Assembly: GCA_951640165.1 (NCBI GenBank)
Contig: OX621254.1
Span: 26,262,001-26,326,000, forward strand
DNA: 64,000 nt
Origin: Pseudoips prasinana
Lineage: Eukaryota; Arthropoda; Insecta; Lepidoptera; Nolidae
Direction: 5' to 3'
A model generated the notes under the pieces. It was not told where the DNA came from and searched no databases. It was given only the letters and a program-made list of their open reading frames with translations. The position numbers and the translations under genes are program-made. Shown here one piece after another: positions 30,311 through 40,614 of the stretch (position 1 is the first letter of the stretch; every line of letters begins with the position of its first letter).

Positions 30311-31930
30311 TTAAATCAATTTTGGTAAATTTTTCCCCCCGCTAAGGGTTGCGAATAACTCCTCAATTCGCGGTAGTGGGTAATAATCCCGTTTTAGCTT
30401 TGGGTTAACGGTGATTTTATAGTCCCCACAAATGCGTATGTCTCCATTTGCCTTCACGACAGGCACGATAGGAGTACCATAATCTGAGTAATCTGCTCGA
30501 TAAATAGTGCCATCTGCCTCTAACCGTTCTAATTCCCTCTCAACTCGAGCACGGAGCGCTAACGGTATAGGTCTCGCCCGCACGTAAACCGGTTCGTTAT
30601 CTACGAGATGCAGCCGTATGCGTTGTTTATATGTGCCTAACTTATCGCATAAAACTTCTGGGAATTCATTACGTAATTGTGTAATTAGGTCCTCGTCTAT
30701 TATTTCGTTCAATGTAATTTGCGTTACTTTTAAACTACGCATCCACTCTCGTCCCAATAAGGGCCGCGCTCCGCCCCTTATGACATAAAGACGCAATGAC
30801 TTCCCTGTTTCCTGCCCTAAGCAGACGTCTACTTCGAGGTAACCTAAAGATTCAATTCGTGAACCCGAGTAGGAACGGAACATTAGATTGTCCGCGATAA
30901 TTTTTTTATGGTAAAACATTCGCTTATACAAATCTTCATTTATAGCCGAGATACGGCTACCCGTGTCCACTTCAAAGTTCAAAGTTGATACATTGTCAAT
31001 CATCAACTTTATAAAATATGTTTTGTTACCTTGAGCAGAGATTTCAAAACTAAACATGCCGTTATCCGACTCCTCATCACTCATATAATTTTGTCTACCA
31101 CTTTTGCCACGTATTTGCCTGCACATCACTTTTAAATGTCCTTTTACACCACACTCATTACAACTGTAATTTCGGAATCGGCACCTATCCGCCATGTGCG
31201 CTTTGCCGCAACGCCAGCAAACGAGCGTGCCCGAGCTCGGGGGCTCGGCACAGCTACCACCTGCTCGTGCGGCGGGTGCGCGCCGCTGACGGCCCTGCTG
31301 GCCGGTACGTATGCCGCCGCCACCCACGTAGTGCAGGCCCTTGCCTACCGTGCCGCCTGCCACCGTCGATGAACTCGCCACCATCGCCGCCGCTGTGCTG
31401 CTGCCGCTCACCTCAGCGTGTTTCTCCGCTGCTTCTAGAGCCAGGGCTAGTTCCACCGCCTCCTTATATTGGATTTTCTTTTCCGCAAAGATCCTCGACC
31501 GCATCACATCATTAGATAACCCCGAAACGAACTGGTCACGCAGGTTTTCTTCAAGGGTTGAACATACACTGCATTTGCCAAAGTTACAGGTTGTTGCGAG
31601 ATGTTTTAACGCTTGCAGATACTCCGTGAGCGATTCTCCAGCGCGTTGCCTTCTCAGCCTAAACACGTGGCGCTCAGCAATCTCTGAACGTTGTGGCTCC
31701 AAGTGATCCAACAGATTTACTAATTCCTCATACGTTTTGTCTTCTGGAAATTTGGGAGAACACAAATCGCACATTAAAGCATACGTTTCTTCTCCGACCA
31801 CGGTAATTAGCGTCGCGACCTTTAAATCATCTTGAATGTCGTTGAGTTTGATGTACTGGTTAATTCGCCGAATGTATGCTGGCCACTGCTTTGAACTTAA
31901 ATTAAACGGTTTGATTTTACCGATCGACAT
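30311..31930 (-). pseudogene. Gypsy-2 gag, protease and start of RT
   Basis: The likely start is the ATG at 31930 (MSIGKIKPFNLSSKQWPAYI). Gag is followed by knuckles CWRCGKAHMADRC and CNECGVKGHLKVMC, protease FEVDTGSRISAIN and RT start with CGDYKITVNPKLKRDYYPLP. The frame is lost at a run of six G and five A near 30335-30350; the RT continues in another frame (FTKIDLRHAY). It also carries an Ala/Gly-rich linker between capsid and knuckles. Confidence 0.82.
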
Positions 31931-31985
31931 TTTTATCCAACGTCCGCGTATATATAAGTAAAGAATCACTCAAGTAAAAAAATAA

Positions 31986-32003
31986 ATCCCGATCTCGTCG
32001 CCA
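31986..32003 (-). promoter_or_regulatory. Gypsy-2 primer-binding site
   Basis: In element orientation TGGCGACGAGATCGGGAT begins 1 nt inside the LTR end. TGG start and position fit a primer-binding site; the tRNA was not identified. Confidence 0.6.
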
Positions 32004-32004
32004 A

Positions 32005-32108
32005 TGAGACGTCAATGAAAGGCGAAGGTTAGCGACAAACTGTTTATTAAAATAACTGGAGGTAGGTACAGGCTAGTATAACATTTACTTAGATACTTAT
32101 TCGTTACA
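32005..32108 (-). repeat. Gypsy-2 5' LTR (short)
   Basis: About 104 bp starting TGTAACGAAT and ending GACGTCTCA in element orientation. mag-type elements are known for very short LTRs. The outer boundary is inferred from TG...CA alone, since no second LTR exists to compare. Confidence 0.5.
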
Positions 32109-32390
32109 TGTACGAATCAATTTGTACGACACAGAAATTTCAGCGGCTATCTCTAACTTGAAAACTCACTTAAAATTTTTTAGTGCAATAAAGAAATTTT
32201 TCACTCGGGAATTTAACTTTTATTTTTAACAACGGGCCGGTTGGCGTGCTTGAGAAATGGTTGCCTTTCACGCAAAAGATCGTGATCGATTCCCTACTGG
32301 TATTTGTGTGCATGAACATGTCTATCCGTCGTGAGTCAGGGTGTTATATAAAAGTAATATATTCCACTATAAACTGTCCAAAAGTAATAA

Positions 32391-32588
<198 letters not shown>

Positions 32589-32746
32589 ATCCTATGTGGT
32601 AATGATTGAAAGCTTGTACTAAACTTTCCTATAAAGCTTAATGTATAGATTAGTTTTCGGTTTTGTGTGTTTGATTAATACATTCTTATTGCTTTTGAAT
32701 GAAATTTCGTTTTATTTTATCCTTCTGTAAAGGCAAACCATATGTA

Positions 32747-32881
32747 CAGACGCCAGTACTTCAAAGCTAACCCATCTGTCAAATTTATTTTAGAGATTTT
32801 CAACTTTATCACATAAGCATAAGGTTCACTTTCAATTGAGGAAATTTGACAGATTGGGGTATCTTGATGTGCTGGCGTCTG
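32747..32881. mobile_element. MITE family 1, complete copy, 135 bp
   Basis: Ends CAGACGCCAG / CTGGCGTCTG within imperfect inverted repeats of about 40 bp, flanked by TA on both sides, as for Tc1/mariner-type MITEs. A second complete 135-bp copy is at 62136-62270. No coding capacity. Confidence 0.8.
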
Positions 32882-32991
32882 TACCAAATTTGACTAGACA
32901 CAGGGGTAGTCAATTCGCTTCTTGTTCTGGGTTTGATTTCTACCCAAATTTTTGTACGATCCAAGTATAGTTATTTTGAGTCTGGGTGTTT

Positions 32992-33180
32992 TGCCATTAT
33001 TTGGCAAGAGTAATAATGAGACAACAAGATGGTATTTTAGTCTGATTTATTTAAGATATAAAAAGGGTTTAAATACTAATGTTGTACGTGTAAAATACTG
33101 TGTACGTGTTGTACGTGATATTATGTGCTACGTGATATTATCTAAATACGTGATATTATGTGCGATATACAGTCGCTACA
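32992..33180 (-). repeat. Gypsy-3 3' LTR, 189 bp
   Basis: TGTAGCGACTG...AATGGCA in element orientation. Compared with the 5' LTR it has one fewer copy of a 35-bp internal repeat and a 4-bp insertion (tatt). Confidence 0.85.
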
Positions 33181-33204
33181 TATACACCCCCTTTAAAAAA
33201 ATAT
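33181..33204 (-). promoter_or_regulatory. Gypsy-3 polypurine tract
   Basis: In element orientation A-run followed by AAAGGGGGTGTATA directly abuts the 3' LTR; the usual primer for plus-strand synthesis. Confidence 0.7.
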
Positions 33205-33399
33205 ATATATTTATAATTCCTATCGTTGATTAAAAATATACAGTAATGTTTTAAATTAGTAATAATAACATAATATGTAACTAGTGACCGTAACCTTGTT
33301 GATGCAGAATATAATAAAAATTGCTGATGTTGTTTTGACACATTACACTGCCTTGGTCGATGCACTTGGTTTGTGCAAGCATATGCGCCATGACCTAGG

Positions 33400-33636
33400 T
33401 TAACCGTGGCATTTGTGTTGATTATTTCCCGTAAGCGTTTTCACTCTCCTGTCCATGGCCTTGAGAACTCCGTAGAGTAGGAGGATGCCCAGGGTGATTA
33501 TAATTTGGCCTATTGCGATGTTTCTTGTCCACCGTAGCTCTTCCAGGATAAGGCTTCTTAGTTGGTCGGCTTCATTTTGGTTTAAGCAGCTGTCGGAGTT
33601 GTAGACGATTTGGTCTTTGGAGCTTTGGTTGCCCAT
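33400..33636 (-). CDS. Gypsy-3 extra small ORF: predicted myristoylated single-pass membrane protein (78 aa)
   Basis: The ATG at 33636 lies about 80 nt after the pol stop, on the same strand. The N-terminus MGNQSSKD matches the N-myristoylation pattern (Gly2, Ser6). Residues about 43-60 (IAIGQIIITLGILLLYGV) are a strong membrane segment, followed by a short Lys/Arg-rich tail (DRRVKTL). The position is where env sits in errantiviruses, but there is no signal peptide, cysteine pattern or fusion motif. I do not recognise the protein. It could be an accessory ORF or a captured host segment; being open in an element with decayed gag and pol is only weak evidence of function at this length. Confidence 0.55.
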   Translation of the reverse strand: MGNQSSKDQIVYNSDSCLNQNEADQLRSLILEELRWTRNIAIGQIIITLGILLLYGVLKAMDRRVKTLTGNNQHKCHG

Positions 33637-33715
33637 TGTTGTTTCGGAGATGCTGGCGATGAATGATGGCGTTTGTTAAAACACCGTGGGTATTTAAATA
33701 GGCAGAATACTTGCG

Positions 33716-36700
33716 TCAGCGAATACCGAATCGTACTACGGGTTTAACTGTCCGTCCTGACTTCGTGATGTACGTGTTCGGATTGTTTGATTTAATTTCT
33801 GAGGTAGGCACGTTTATAGTTTCACTGTTGATAACAAATGCTGGTTTTAATCTGTCTATTGATATTATTGTTTCCTTATCTCCAATCTTAATGGCATATG
33901 CTTTGTTCATTCTTTTTGTCACTGGGAAAGGTCCTTCATAGGGGGGTGTTAGACTTTTTTTTATTCTGTCGCATCGCACAAATACGTGTGAGCATTCCTT
34001 GAGCTCGTAATGAATGAAAATTGATCGGCTTTGCTTCTTACGTTTTGGTACTGATATCATATGACTGATGTCCTTTTGAATATTTTTAACAAATTCTTCG
34101 TATGTAGAAGGTTGGTGTGATGATTCGAAAAAATCCCCAGGGAGTCTTATAGACGCGCCGTATGTCATCTCTACTGCGCTATATCCTGTATCTTCGCGTA
34201 CACAACTTCGTAAACCAAGTAGAACCGTAGGAATTTCTTTCATCCAATTAGCGTTAGATCCCTTTGTCATGAGCGCTGCTTTTAAGGTTCTATGAAATCT
34301 CTCTATCATTCCATTTGCTTGTGGGTGATAAGGCGTTGTCCTAATTTTGTGTACTCCTAAAAATTGTGAAAGTGACTCAAATATTCTTGATTCAAATTGT
34401 CGACCTTGATCCGTCGTAATGCGTAATGGGCATCCGAACCTTGATATCCATGTTTCATATAGTGCGTGGGCTATCCTTTCGGCGGTGATATCTTCAACCG
34501 GAATTACTTCCGGCCATGAAGTACAACGATCTATGATTGTAATTAAATATCGTTTTCCTTCCGAAATAGGGAGAGGACCCACAATATCCATGTGCAAATG
34601 TTCGAACCGTTGCGATGGCATGTAGTTGCCAACAGGTGATATTGTGTGGCGTTGTATTTTTGATTTCTGGCAAGCTATGCACGTTTTACACCAGTTATTG
34701 ATATCTTTGTTCATACTTGACCATAAATATCTTTGAGTTATCAATTTTCTAGTAGTTTTCTTCCCAGGATGACTCAGTCCATGAATGACGTCAAAAACTT
34801 GTCTTCGAAATTTTTCTGGTAAATAAGGACGATTTTTTCCAGTAGATGTGTCGCAGCTGATGCTTTGTGTAGAACCCGGAAGCATGATGTTATTAAATTT
34901 CAAATTCTTATTGTCACGAAGTCTAATTAATTCTTGGTCATTCAGTTGGCATCGCGCTAAGTCAGCATAATTAAATGGTGATGGCATATCAATTTGTTCT
35001 ATACGTGATAGTGCGTCTGCAACAATATTATCACGTCCGCTAATGTATTGAATATTGGTGCAATATTGCGAAATGAAGTCTAATTGACGTACTCGCCGTG
35101 GCGTATCATTCGATGATGGTTTTTGAGAAAATGCGTAAGTCAAAGGTCGGTGATCAGTGAAAATTGTAAACTCTCTTCCTTCAATTAACCTTTGAAAATG
35201 CTTGACTGCCATATATACTCCGAGCAACTCTCTATCGAATGTTGAGTATTTTTGTTGAGTTACACTTAACTTTTTAGAGAAAAATTCTAATGGTTCCCAA
35301 TTACGTCCAGACTTTTGTTGTAGAACCGCGTCAACACAGGTAGAACTGGCATCCGTCATAAGGGCCAGTGGGGCGGTGCGGGAGGGATGAACTGTCAATA
35401 CTGCGTTCAAAATGTTTTCCTTGCATTTATCAAAAGCTTTTTCGGCCTCTGTTGACCAAGAAATAGGAGAATTATCGTTCTTTTTAGAGTCGTGCAGATA
35501 GTCGGTTAGAATGTTTTGATTGTCAGCGGCGTGTGGAAGGTTATTTCTATAAAAATTAATCATGCCTAAAAATCTCCTTAATTCTTTGACTGTCTTTGGC
35601 TTAGGGAATTCCATAACTGCCTTGCACTTTTCCTCAGTTGGGCATATTCCTTGGCTCGTTATATGATAACCTAAGAAATCTATTTCGCTCTTGAGAAAGT
35701 CACATTTTTCGAGATTAATAGTTACTCCATTCTCCTGTAAGCGTTTGAAAACCGTGTCCAAGTGCTGATAATGCAAAAGCTCATTGTCTGAAGCTATAAG
35801 TCAATCGTCAACAAAGACGAATACGAAGTCTAAATCTCTGAATAGAGAGTCCATGAATCGTTGGAATGTTTGCGCTGCATTGCGTAAACCAAAAGGCATT
35901 TTTAAATATTCAAAAAGTCCAAAAGGAGTGATAATGGCAGTTTTTTCCACATCTTGCACAGGAATACAGTGGTAGGCCTTCCGAATATCGATTTTGCTAA
36001 AGATTTTTTTCTTCTCTAATATATAAGTGAAATCTGTCAATCGTGGAAGTGGGTATTTATCAGGTACAGTCACGTTATTGAGCATTCGATAATCTCGACA
36101 TGGTCTCCATTCGCCATTCTTTTTCTTAACCATATGTAAAGGACTGGCCCATGGGCTGTCCGAAGGGCGACAAATGCCAAGCTCCATCATATTCCGAAAT
36201 TCCTTTTTGGCTGTATGATATTTAACAGGAGGTAATGGTCTTGCACGTGCTGATACAGGCGGTCCTTTAGTGATAATGTGATGCTTAATCTTGTGTTTTG
36301 GAGTAGTGTGGAGGGAAGAAATTTTCGTAATATCCTCATATTTTTTTAAAAGTTGAGTAATGCGCCGATTGTTTCCAACGTAAATAGTCCGAATTGATTG
36401 CTGCGTCGATTTGGTTAGGGTTGCAGGCGTCGTCAGCTCAGTTACCCTGTCAATAAGTTTCCGACCAGCTATGTCGACTAATAACTTGTAATGCTCTAAA
36501 AAATCCGCGCCGATAATTGGTTGCGTTACATCGGCGATGACGAAGATCCACGTAAAACGTCTACGTAGCCCCAAGTTTAAAGTGAGTGTTTTTTCACCAT
36601 ATGTCTTGATTTTTGTACCATTAGCGGCATAAAGTGTGTATTGTTCACTTTGTATAGATGAAGGTCTCTGTGGCTTGCTAATAACTGAAATGTTTGCTCC

Positions 36701-36721
36701 CGTGTCAATCAAAAATCTCAT
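33716..36721 (-). pseudogene. Gypsy-3 pol: protease, RT, RNase H, integrase
   Basis: One frame throughout with a single TGA at 35801-35803, immediately after FVFVDD (motif C, before LIASDN). Domains: protease FLIDTGANISVIS, RT with CRDYRMLNNVTV, motif A KIDIRKAYHCIPVQ and YLKMPFGLRNAAQT, RNase H with LMTDASSTCVDAVLQQ, FSTFDRELL-type motif and FTDHRPLTYAF, integrase with HPGKKTTRKL, CIACQKSK, HMDIVGPLP, TTDQGRQFESRIF and QANGMIERFHRTLKAAL, then a C-terminal region ending near 33716. Apart from the nonsense codon all catalytic residues are visible. Confidence 0.9.
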
Positions 36722-36798
36722 ACCACTTTTTCGGTCGGTAATAGTGAGGTGGTTGGACGGGTGAATAGCACAGAGATCCGCCGTAGTCTGTGCTTTAG

Positions 36799-37638
36799 TT
36801 AGTTTCCCTGGTTCCTTGAGTTACTTTCCTGTTTCCAATCACATGGCTTAACACATTTTTTAGCGTGTTTTCTAAATTTATCGTGGTAGAAACAAAGGTG
36901 TCTTCTTTCCCGACTGCTTGCTCTTGACCTCGATGGAGAATGTTGACGCTTATAGTAACTTGGAGTGCTGCGTCGATAGTCTCTATGATTGTGCTGAATT
37001 GTATTTAGTTCCAATTGCATTTTTGCTAATTGGGTTAATATGCAGTTCATTGCACCGTCGTCTGTTTTATTTATATTTTCGTTTACGGCTGATACCTCAG
37101 TAAGTTTTGAATTTAATAATATTTTGTCGGCAATTTGGCTCATCTTATTGACGTCCATGTCCTCTGTGACAGCTAGAACTGTAGTAACTGATGGTGGTAA
37201 AAGTCTCAACCATAGTAGTTTGATGGTTTCATCGCCGATTTTTCCTTTACCCAAAACTTGCATCTTGCGTAGAAGTTGTGATGGTTTTTGATCGCCGAGG
37301 TCCATTTCAGACAATAATTTTTGAAATTGACGCTGTTCTGATTCTTCATAGCAGTCGATTAGACGTTCCTTGATGGTCTTATACTTTTCTGTAGGTGGCG
37401 GGCAGGTAATAAGGTCACTAATCTGTAGTATTTATTCCTTGGATAGCTTCGCCACCACCGTATAATACTTGTAATCGTCGCCTTGCTTCTGTGGTGCTAA
37501 TATGGCTTCGAGTTGTGTAAACCATAATCTGGGTTGGTCCCTCCAAAACTCCGGAATGCGGGACAGAATGCCGGTGCCAGCTGCTATTTCGAGTGTTTCA
37601 TGTTGGTTGCTGCTTGATTTGCACGTTGGTTGAGTCAT
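36799..37638 (-). pseudogene. Gypsy-3 gag
   Basis: The ATG at 37638 is 14 nt after the primer site. Capsid-like sequence (FWRDQPRLWFTQLEAILAPQ) is interrupted by TAA at 37432 and continues in frame (CPPPTEKYKTIKERLIDCYE, PSQLLRKMQVLG), ending with a basic Arg/Ser region and the CFYHDKF-x-KHAKKCVKPC motif. Pol is in a different frame, so a programmed shift is expected near 36750-36800. Confidence 0.85.
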
Positions 37639-37651
37639 GTTGCGTGTTTTT

Positions 37652-37667
37652 CTTCACGGGGTCACCA
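37652..37667 (-). promoter_or_regulatory. Gypsy-3 primer-binding site, tRNA-Trp type
   Basis: TGGTGACCCCGTGAAG in element orientation; CsRn1-type elements are recalled to use tRNA-Trp. Confidence 0.7.
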
Positions 37668-37670
37668 ATT

Positions 37671-37890
37671 TACCATTATTTGGCAAGAGTAATAATGAGA
37701 CAACGAGATGGTATTTTAGTCTGATTTAAGATACAAAAAGGGTTTAAATACTAATGTTGTACGTGTAAAATACTGTGTACGTGTTGTACGTGATATTATG
37801 TGCTACGTGATATTATCTAAATACGTGATATTATGTGCTACGTGATATTATCTAAATACGTGATATTATGTGCGATATACAGTCGCTACA
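37671..37890 (-). repeat. Gypsy-3 5' LTR, 220 bp
   Basis: Contains tandem 35-bp units (gctacgtgatattatctaaa and so on) at about 37800-37870, one unit more than the 3' LTR. Flanks show no clear target duplication. Confidence 0.85.
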
Positions 37891-38311
37891 TTTATCGCTG
37901 GGGTGTGCCACTTTATTAGAAACCTGGACTCGCGCCTATTTCGCCTGAGGGGTAGTTAGAGACAACGGATTTCCACTTGTCACGTTCTTTGCACACTGCT
38001 AATAAATTAATTTGTTTCATCTTACTATATTTCGAAGAGTAACAGGCTGCCGGTTTCGAAATAAAATAAGTTTCCTTTAACATGATATTCTTTTGGGAAA
38101 ACTACTAATTTTTTTTCTTTACCTGTAACAACAATCAATATTTTTTTTAAAATCATTTGTAGTTAATAAATACGCCACAAAAGTCGACCTAATATCCTTG
38201 TAATGCATTGCTGTGCCCTACACAACAGGGTATCATGTGTAACTTTTACTATTGACTATAAATATCTATATGATGCCTTACAGATATTTAATAAATAAAT
38301 GGATATCCTGG
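37891..38311. other. No gene
   Basis: Starts with tcgcctgaggggtagttaga, familiar from lepidopteran repeats, then AT-rich DNA with nothing recognisable. Confidence 0.35.
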
Positions 38312-38548
38312 GACATTAATTACACACGGCCATCTGATCCCAAACTAAACACAGCCTGTACGATGGAAACCTAATAACTGATATACAACATATGCTACTT
38401 TTCTATTTCAAATACATACATACTTAAATATAGATAATTACACCCAGAATCATGACAAACAGACATGTTCACACACACATGTCTGTCCTGGGTGGGAATC
38501 AAATCCACGACCTCCCTGGTGAAAAGCAAGCATGTGCCAACCATGCCA
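38312..38548 (-). mobile_element. SINE family 1 (tRNA-derived)
   Basis: Minus-strand SINE with an RNA polymerase III B-box-like sequence (plus strand gggaatcaaatccacga) and a degraded A box near the right end. The body (acacacggccatctgatccc, gacaaacagacatgttcac) matches copies at 57070 and 63613. Confidence 0.75.
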
Positions 38549-38639
38549 ACAGCGAAATAAATTGAAACCATGAGGCTATTTTATATTTCTAATACGAGAA
38601 TTTCTTTTGAAGAATCGTTCGTAGTTCTGAACACAATCA

Positions 38640-38885
38640 TATGTCAATTTCAATCCTGGTGATCATTCTCATAACGCACAAGTATGTGCACTAGCACAGG
38701 GGCACTTTCTATTCTATAATTATCATAATCCGGTAAAACATTTAACGAAATGAGCAGAAAGAGGTCAGCTAAAGAATCGACGGTTTTAAATGTTCTCCGA
38801 AGCATGGGGCTGATATTAATATTTTTTTTAGCAGAAAATCCCAATATCTTATTTTTAAGCCCGACCCGGGATTTGAATCTAGGAT
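38640..38885 (-). mobile_element. SINE family 2
   Basis: On the minus strand GATTCAAATCCCGGGTCGGG provides a B-box-like head, followed by a body with cttcggagaaca and gctgacctctttc. It matches the plus-strand copy at 62425-62735 in order. Confidence 0.6.
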
Positions 38886-38999
38886 CTCATTATAGTCACC
38901 ACATATATATCTAGTCATCTATAATACGTGCTATTATATAAAGTACTGTTTTAAAAGCACCACGCCAGTACCTACAACGAAATTGAATCGCGACTTTCA

Positions 39000-39330
39000 T
39001 CATCATCTTCAAAGCAGTTGAAAGACATCCACTGCTAGTCAAAGGCCTTTTTAAAGGTATCTACAAAGGCGGGTTTTGCGCTACCTGCCCCTCACAAGCT
39101 CATCGGTCCATCTTGTAGTGGGCCTGCCCTCACTCCACCTTCCGGTTCGTGGTCGTCACTAGAACCTGCCCGCCCTAGCGGCCGTCGGTTCTACGAGCTA
39201 TATACCATGCCCACTGCCACTTAGTACTAGATATATGAAGTGGAAAGGAAAGACATTTCTTCCCATTTCAGCTTGGTAATTTTTCGGGCTAAAATGGTTA
39301 CTTTGTTTCGCCTGCGGATTTCGACATCAA
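39000..39330 (-). mobile_element. RTE 3'-part fragment
   Basis: Matches 52730-53015 of the RTE: agacatccactgct, catcggtccatcttgtag, ccttccggttcgtggtcg, gcccactgccactt and, after about 47 bp of unrelated sequence, ttcagcttggtaatttt and tttcgcctgcggatttc. Confidence 0.85.
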
Positions 39331-39387
39331 TAATAATATCTAGCCAACTCTAGATATTGTTATTAATGTCGAAATCGGCAGGCGAAA
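39306..39387. repeat. Fold-back palindrome 3
   Basis: Arms 39306-39343 and 39350-39387 match at 35 of 38 positions around a 6-nt loop. The left arm begins with RTE sequence; the right arm is its inverted copy. Confidence 0.9.
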
Positions 39388-39389
39388 TA

Positions 39390-39465
39390 TGCGGGACTTG
39401 AACCCGACATGAGGGCACCGAGGTTGCAGCAAGGCGAACACCTTAACCATTGCAAATGATGTGTG
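39390..39465 (-). repeat. tRNA-like sequence (SINE head or tRNA pseudogene)
   Basis: Minus strand has A-box-like AATGGTTAAGG (39441-39451) and B-box-like GGGTTCAAGTCCC (39393-39405) about 36 bp apart. No clean acceptor stem pairing was seen, so it is not called a functional tRNA. Confidence 0.4.
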
Positions 39466-39469
39466 GCTG

Positions 39470-39676
39470 TGTGTAAGTAAGGCTGGTAGAACTCGTCGGG
39501 GATGAAACAGCATTGCATGGGGATGCCCTCGGTTTTAAACGTCTTTAATTCACGATACCAGCCATCAACTGGGTCGTATACTTTTACTGGCTTGGTTTCA
39601 TTCAATTTGGTATCAATTAACTCAATTTGGCTGTAATTACATCCTATTGGGATATCCAATGGATTTTCCATTTCCT
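39470..39676 (-). other. Possible orphan exon of an unknown gene
   Basis: After a good branch/pyrimidine tract and acceptor (tttccccctTATTGTATTAG) the minus strand stays open for about 70 codons: MENPLDIPIGCNYSQIELID, then KVYDPVDGWYRELKTFKTEG and MQCCFIPDEFYQPYL. The composition looks like a real structured protein and unlike the surrounding LINEs, but I do not recognise it and no clear GT donor follows before the tRNA-like repeat. It could be a host exon, a remnant of one, or part of an unfamiliar element. Confidence 0.35.
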
Positions 39677-39749
39677 CTAATACAATAAGGGGGAAAATTA
39701 TAAACAGAATTTGGAAAGTACTGTTTAAATAGATGTTCGTTCCGTGCAC

Positions 39750-40264
39750 TTACCATGCTATCTCTGCACCACCCTAAGGTTGATTAGCAGAAAATGCCTT
39801 GGGCATTAAGTCCGCCTTTGTACTATTTTATGTACATTAATCTATACAAATAAATACAATTAAAGTGTCCGTTTGTAATATTGAAATAACCGTTTTTTAC
39901 TACATGTATATGCATGTCTATACGGCACATCTTTACAAATAAATAAAATTAAATTGTCTGTTTGTAATATTGAAATAACCGTTTTTACTATATGTATATA
40001 CATGTCTATACGGCACATACACCAAAATAACATTTTAAAATTTTTGTCTGTCTGTTTGTTTCGGCTAATTTCTGAAATGGCTGGACAGATTTTGACGGGA
40101 CGTATATTGACAGGTAGCTGATGTAATAAGGAGTAACTTAGGCTACATTAATTTATTATTAATTAATTTTTAAAGAACTAAATAAACTAATTAACACGCG
40201 GACTAAGTCGCGGGAACAGCAAGTTTATAAATAAAAATACGTAGGTCTCAGGAATTTTTAGTCT
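39750..40264. other. Tandemly duplicated noncoding repeat
   Basis: Two copies of a segment of about 115 bp (tacaaataaataaaattaaa-like, gtctgtttgtaatattgaaataaccgttttt, tatgcatgtctatacggcac) lie at about 39840-39930 and 39935-40020. Then comes gtttgtttcggctaatttctgaaatggctgga, a motif common in lepidopteran repeats. No gene. Confidence 0.6.
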
Positions 40265-40289
40265 AAGATACAGTTAGCGTTAGCGGGGG

Positions 40290-40447
40290 GGTTATAATCG
40301 TCCCGAGGGAATATCTACCAGAGAACGGGCAGCAGCGTTTTTCTGTGAACTATGACCATCACACTGCGATCTGCCAAGATTGGAGATTATAGCATTCTCC
40401 CCATTTGTTTGGGGAGGCTTTTGTCCAGCAGTGGACGTAATTTGGCT
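40290..40447 (+). mobile_element. Short RTE-derived element (5' end joined to 3' end)
   Basis: tcgtcccgagggaatatcta and gaacgggcagcagcg match the extreme 5' end of the RTE (inverse of 55785-55835), and, after about 60 bp, ggggaggcttttgtccagca and gtggacg match its 3' tail (inverse of 52740-52775). The interior is missing, as in SINEs built from LINE ends. Confidence 0.65.
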
Positions 40448-40614
40448 GACATGACAAATATACATACATATACGAGTCGGACTCGCCGATGAAGGTAGAT
40501 GAAGATAGAAGAAGAATGATTATATGAAAGCAAATTGCGGTTTACGATTTATGACGTATTAAAAAAAACTACTCGTTAGATTTCGTTCCAACCAATTTTC
40601 GTTGTTAGTTTGCA
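40448..40614. other. No gene
   Basis: Short stretch with gaagatagaagaagaatg; nothing recognised. Confidence 0.35.

Larger units (their letters stand above)
28070..32108 (-). mobile_element. Gypsy-2: mag-like Ty3/Gypsy element, 3' LTR missing
   Basis: A minus-strand gag-pol element with two zinc knuckles, DTG protease, RT, RNase H and integrase resembles the mag lineage (K02A2.6-like proteins). A short LTR-like block (32005-32108, TG...CA) is followed inward by a primer-binding site. No second LTR is found at the left end, so the element is truncated or rearranged there. The coding region has a frameshift near 30340, a nonsense at 29364, a frameshift near 29050-29070 in an A-run, and a nonsense at 28574. 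Confidence 0.85.
32992..37890 (-). mobile_element. Gypsy-3: CsRn1/Kabuki-like Ty3/Gypsy element
   Basis: A 4.9-kb element with LTRs at both ends, a tRNA-Trp-type primer site (TGGTGACCCCGTGAAG) and a polypurine tract (AAAGGGGG). Gag ends with a CFYH-x-F-x-A-x-C-x-PC motif, unlike CCHC knuckles and characteristic of the CsRn1 clade. Apart from one nonsense in gag (37432) and one in pol (35801), the frames are open. An extra ORF (33400-33636) lies between pol and the 3' LTR. Confidence 0.9.

Noticed and set aside
33400..33636. Reading the small Gypsy-3 ORF as a retroviral envelope
   Set aside because: Too short, no signal peptide, no cysteine pattern or fusion peptide; kept as an unknown membrane protein.
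39390..39465. Functional tRNA gene on the minus strand
   Set aside because: B-box and A-box-like sequences but no convincing acceptor stem or terminator; kept only as a tRNA-like repeat.
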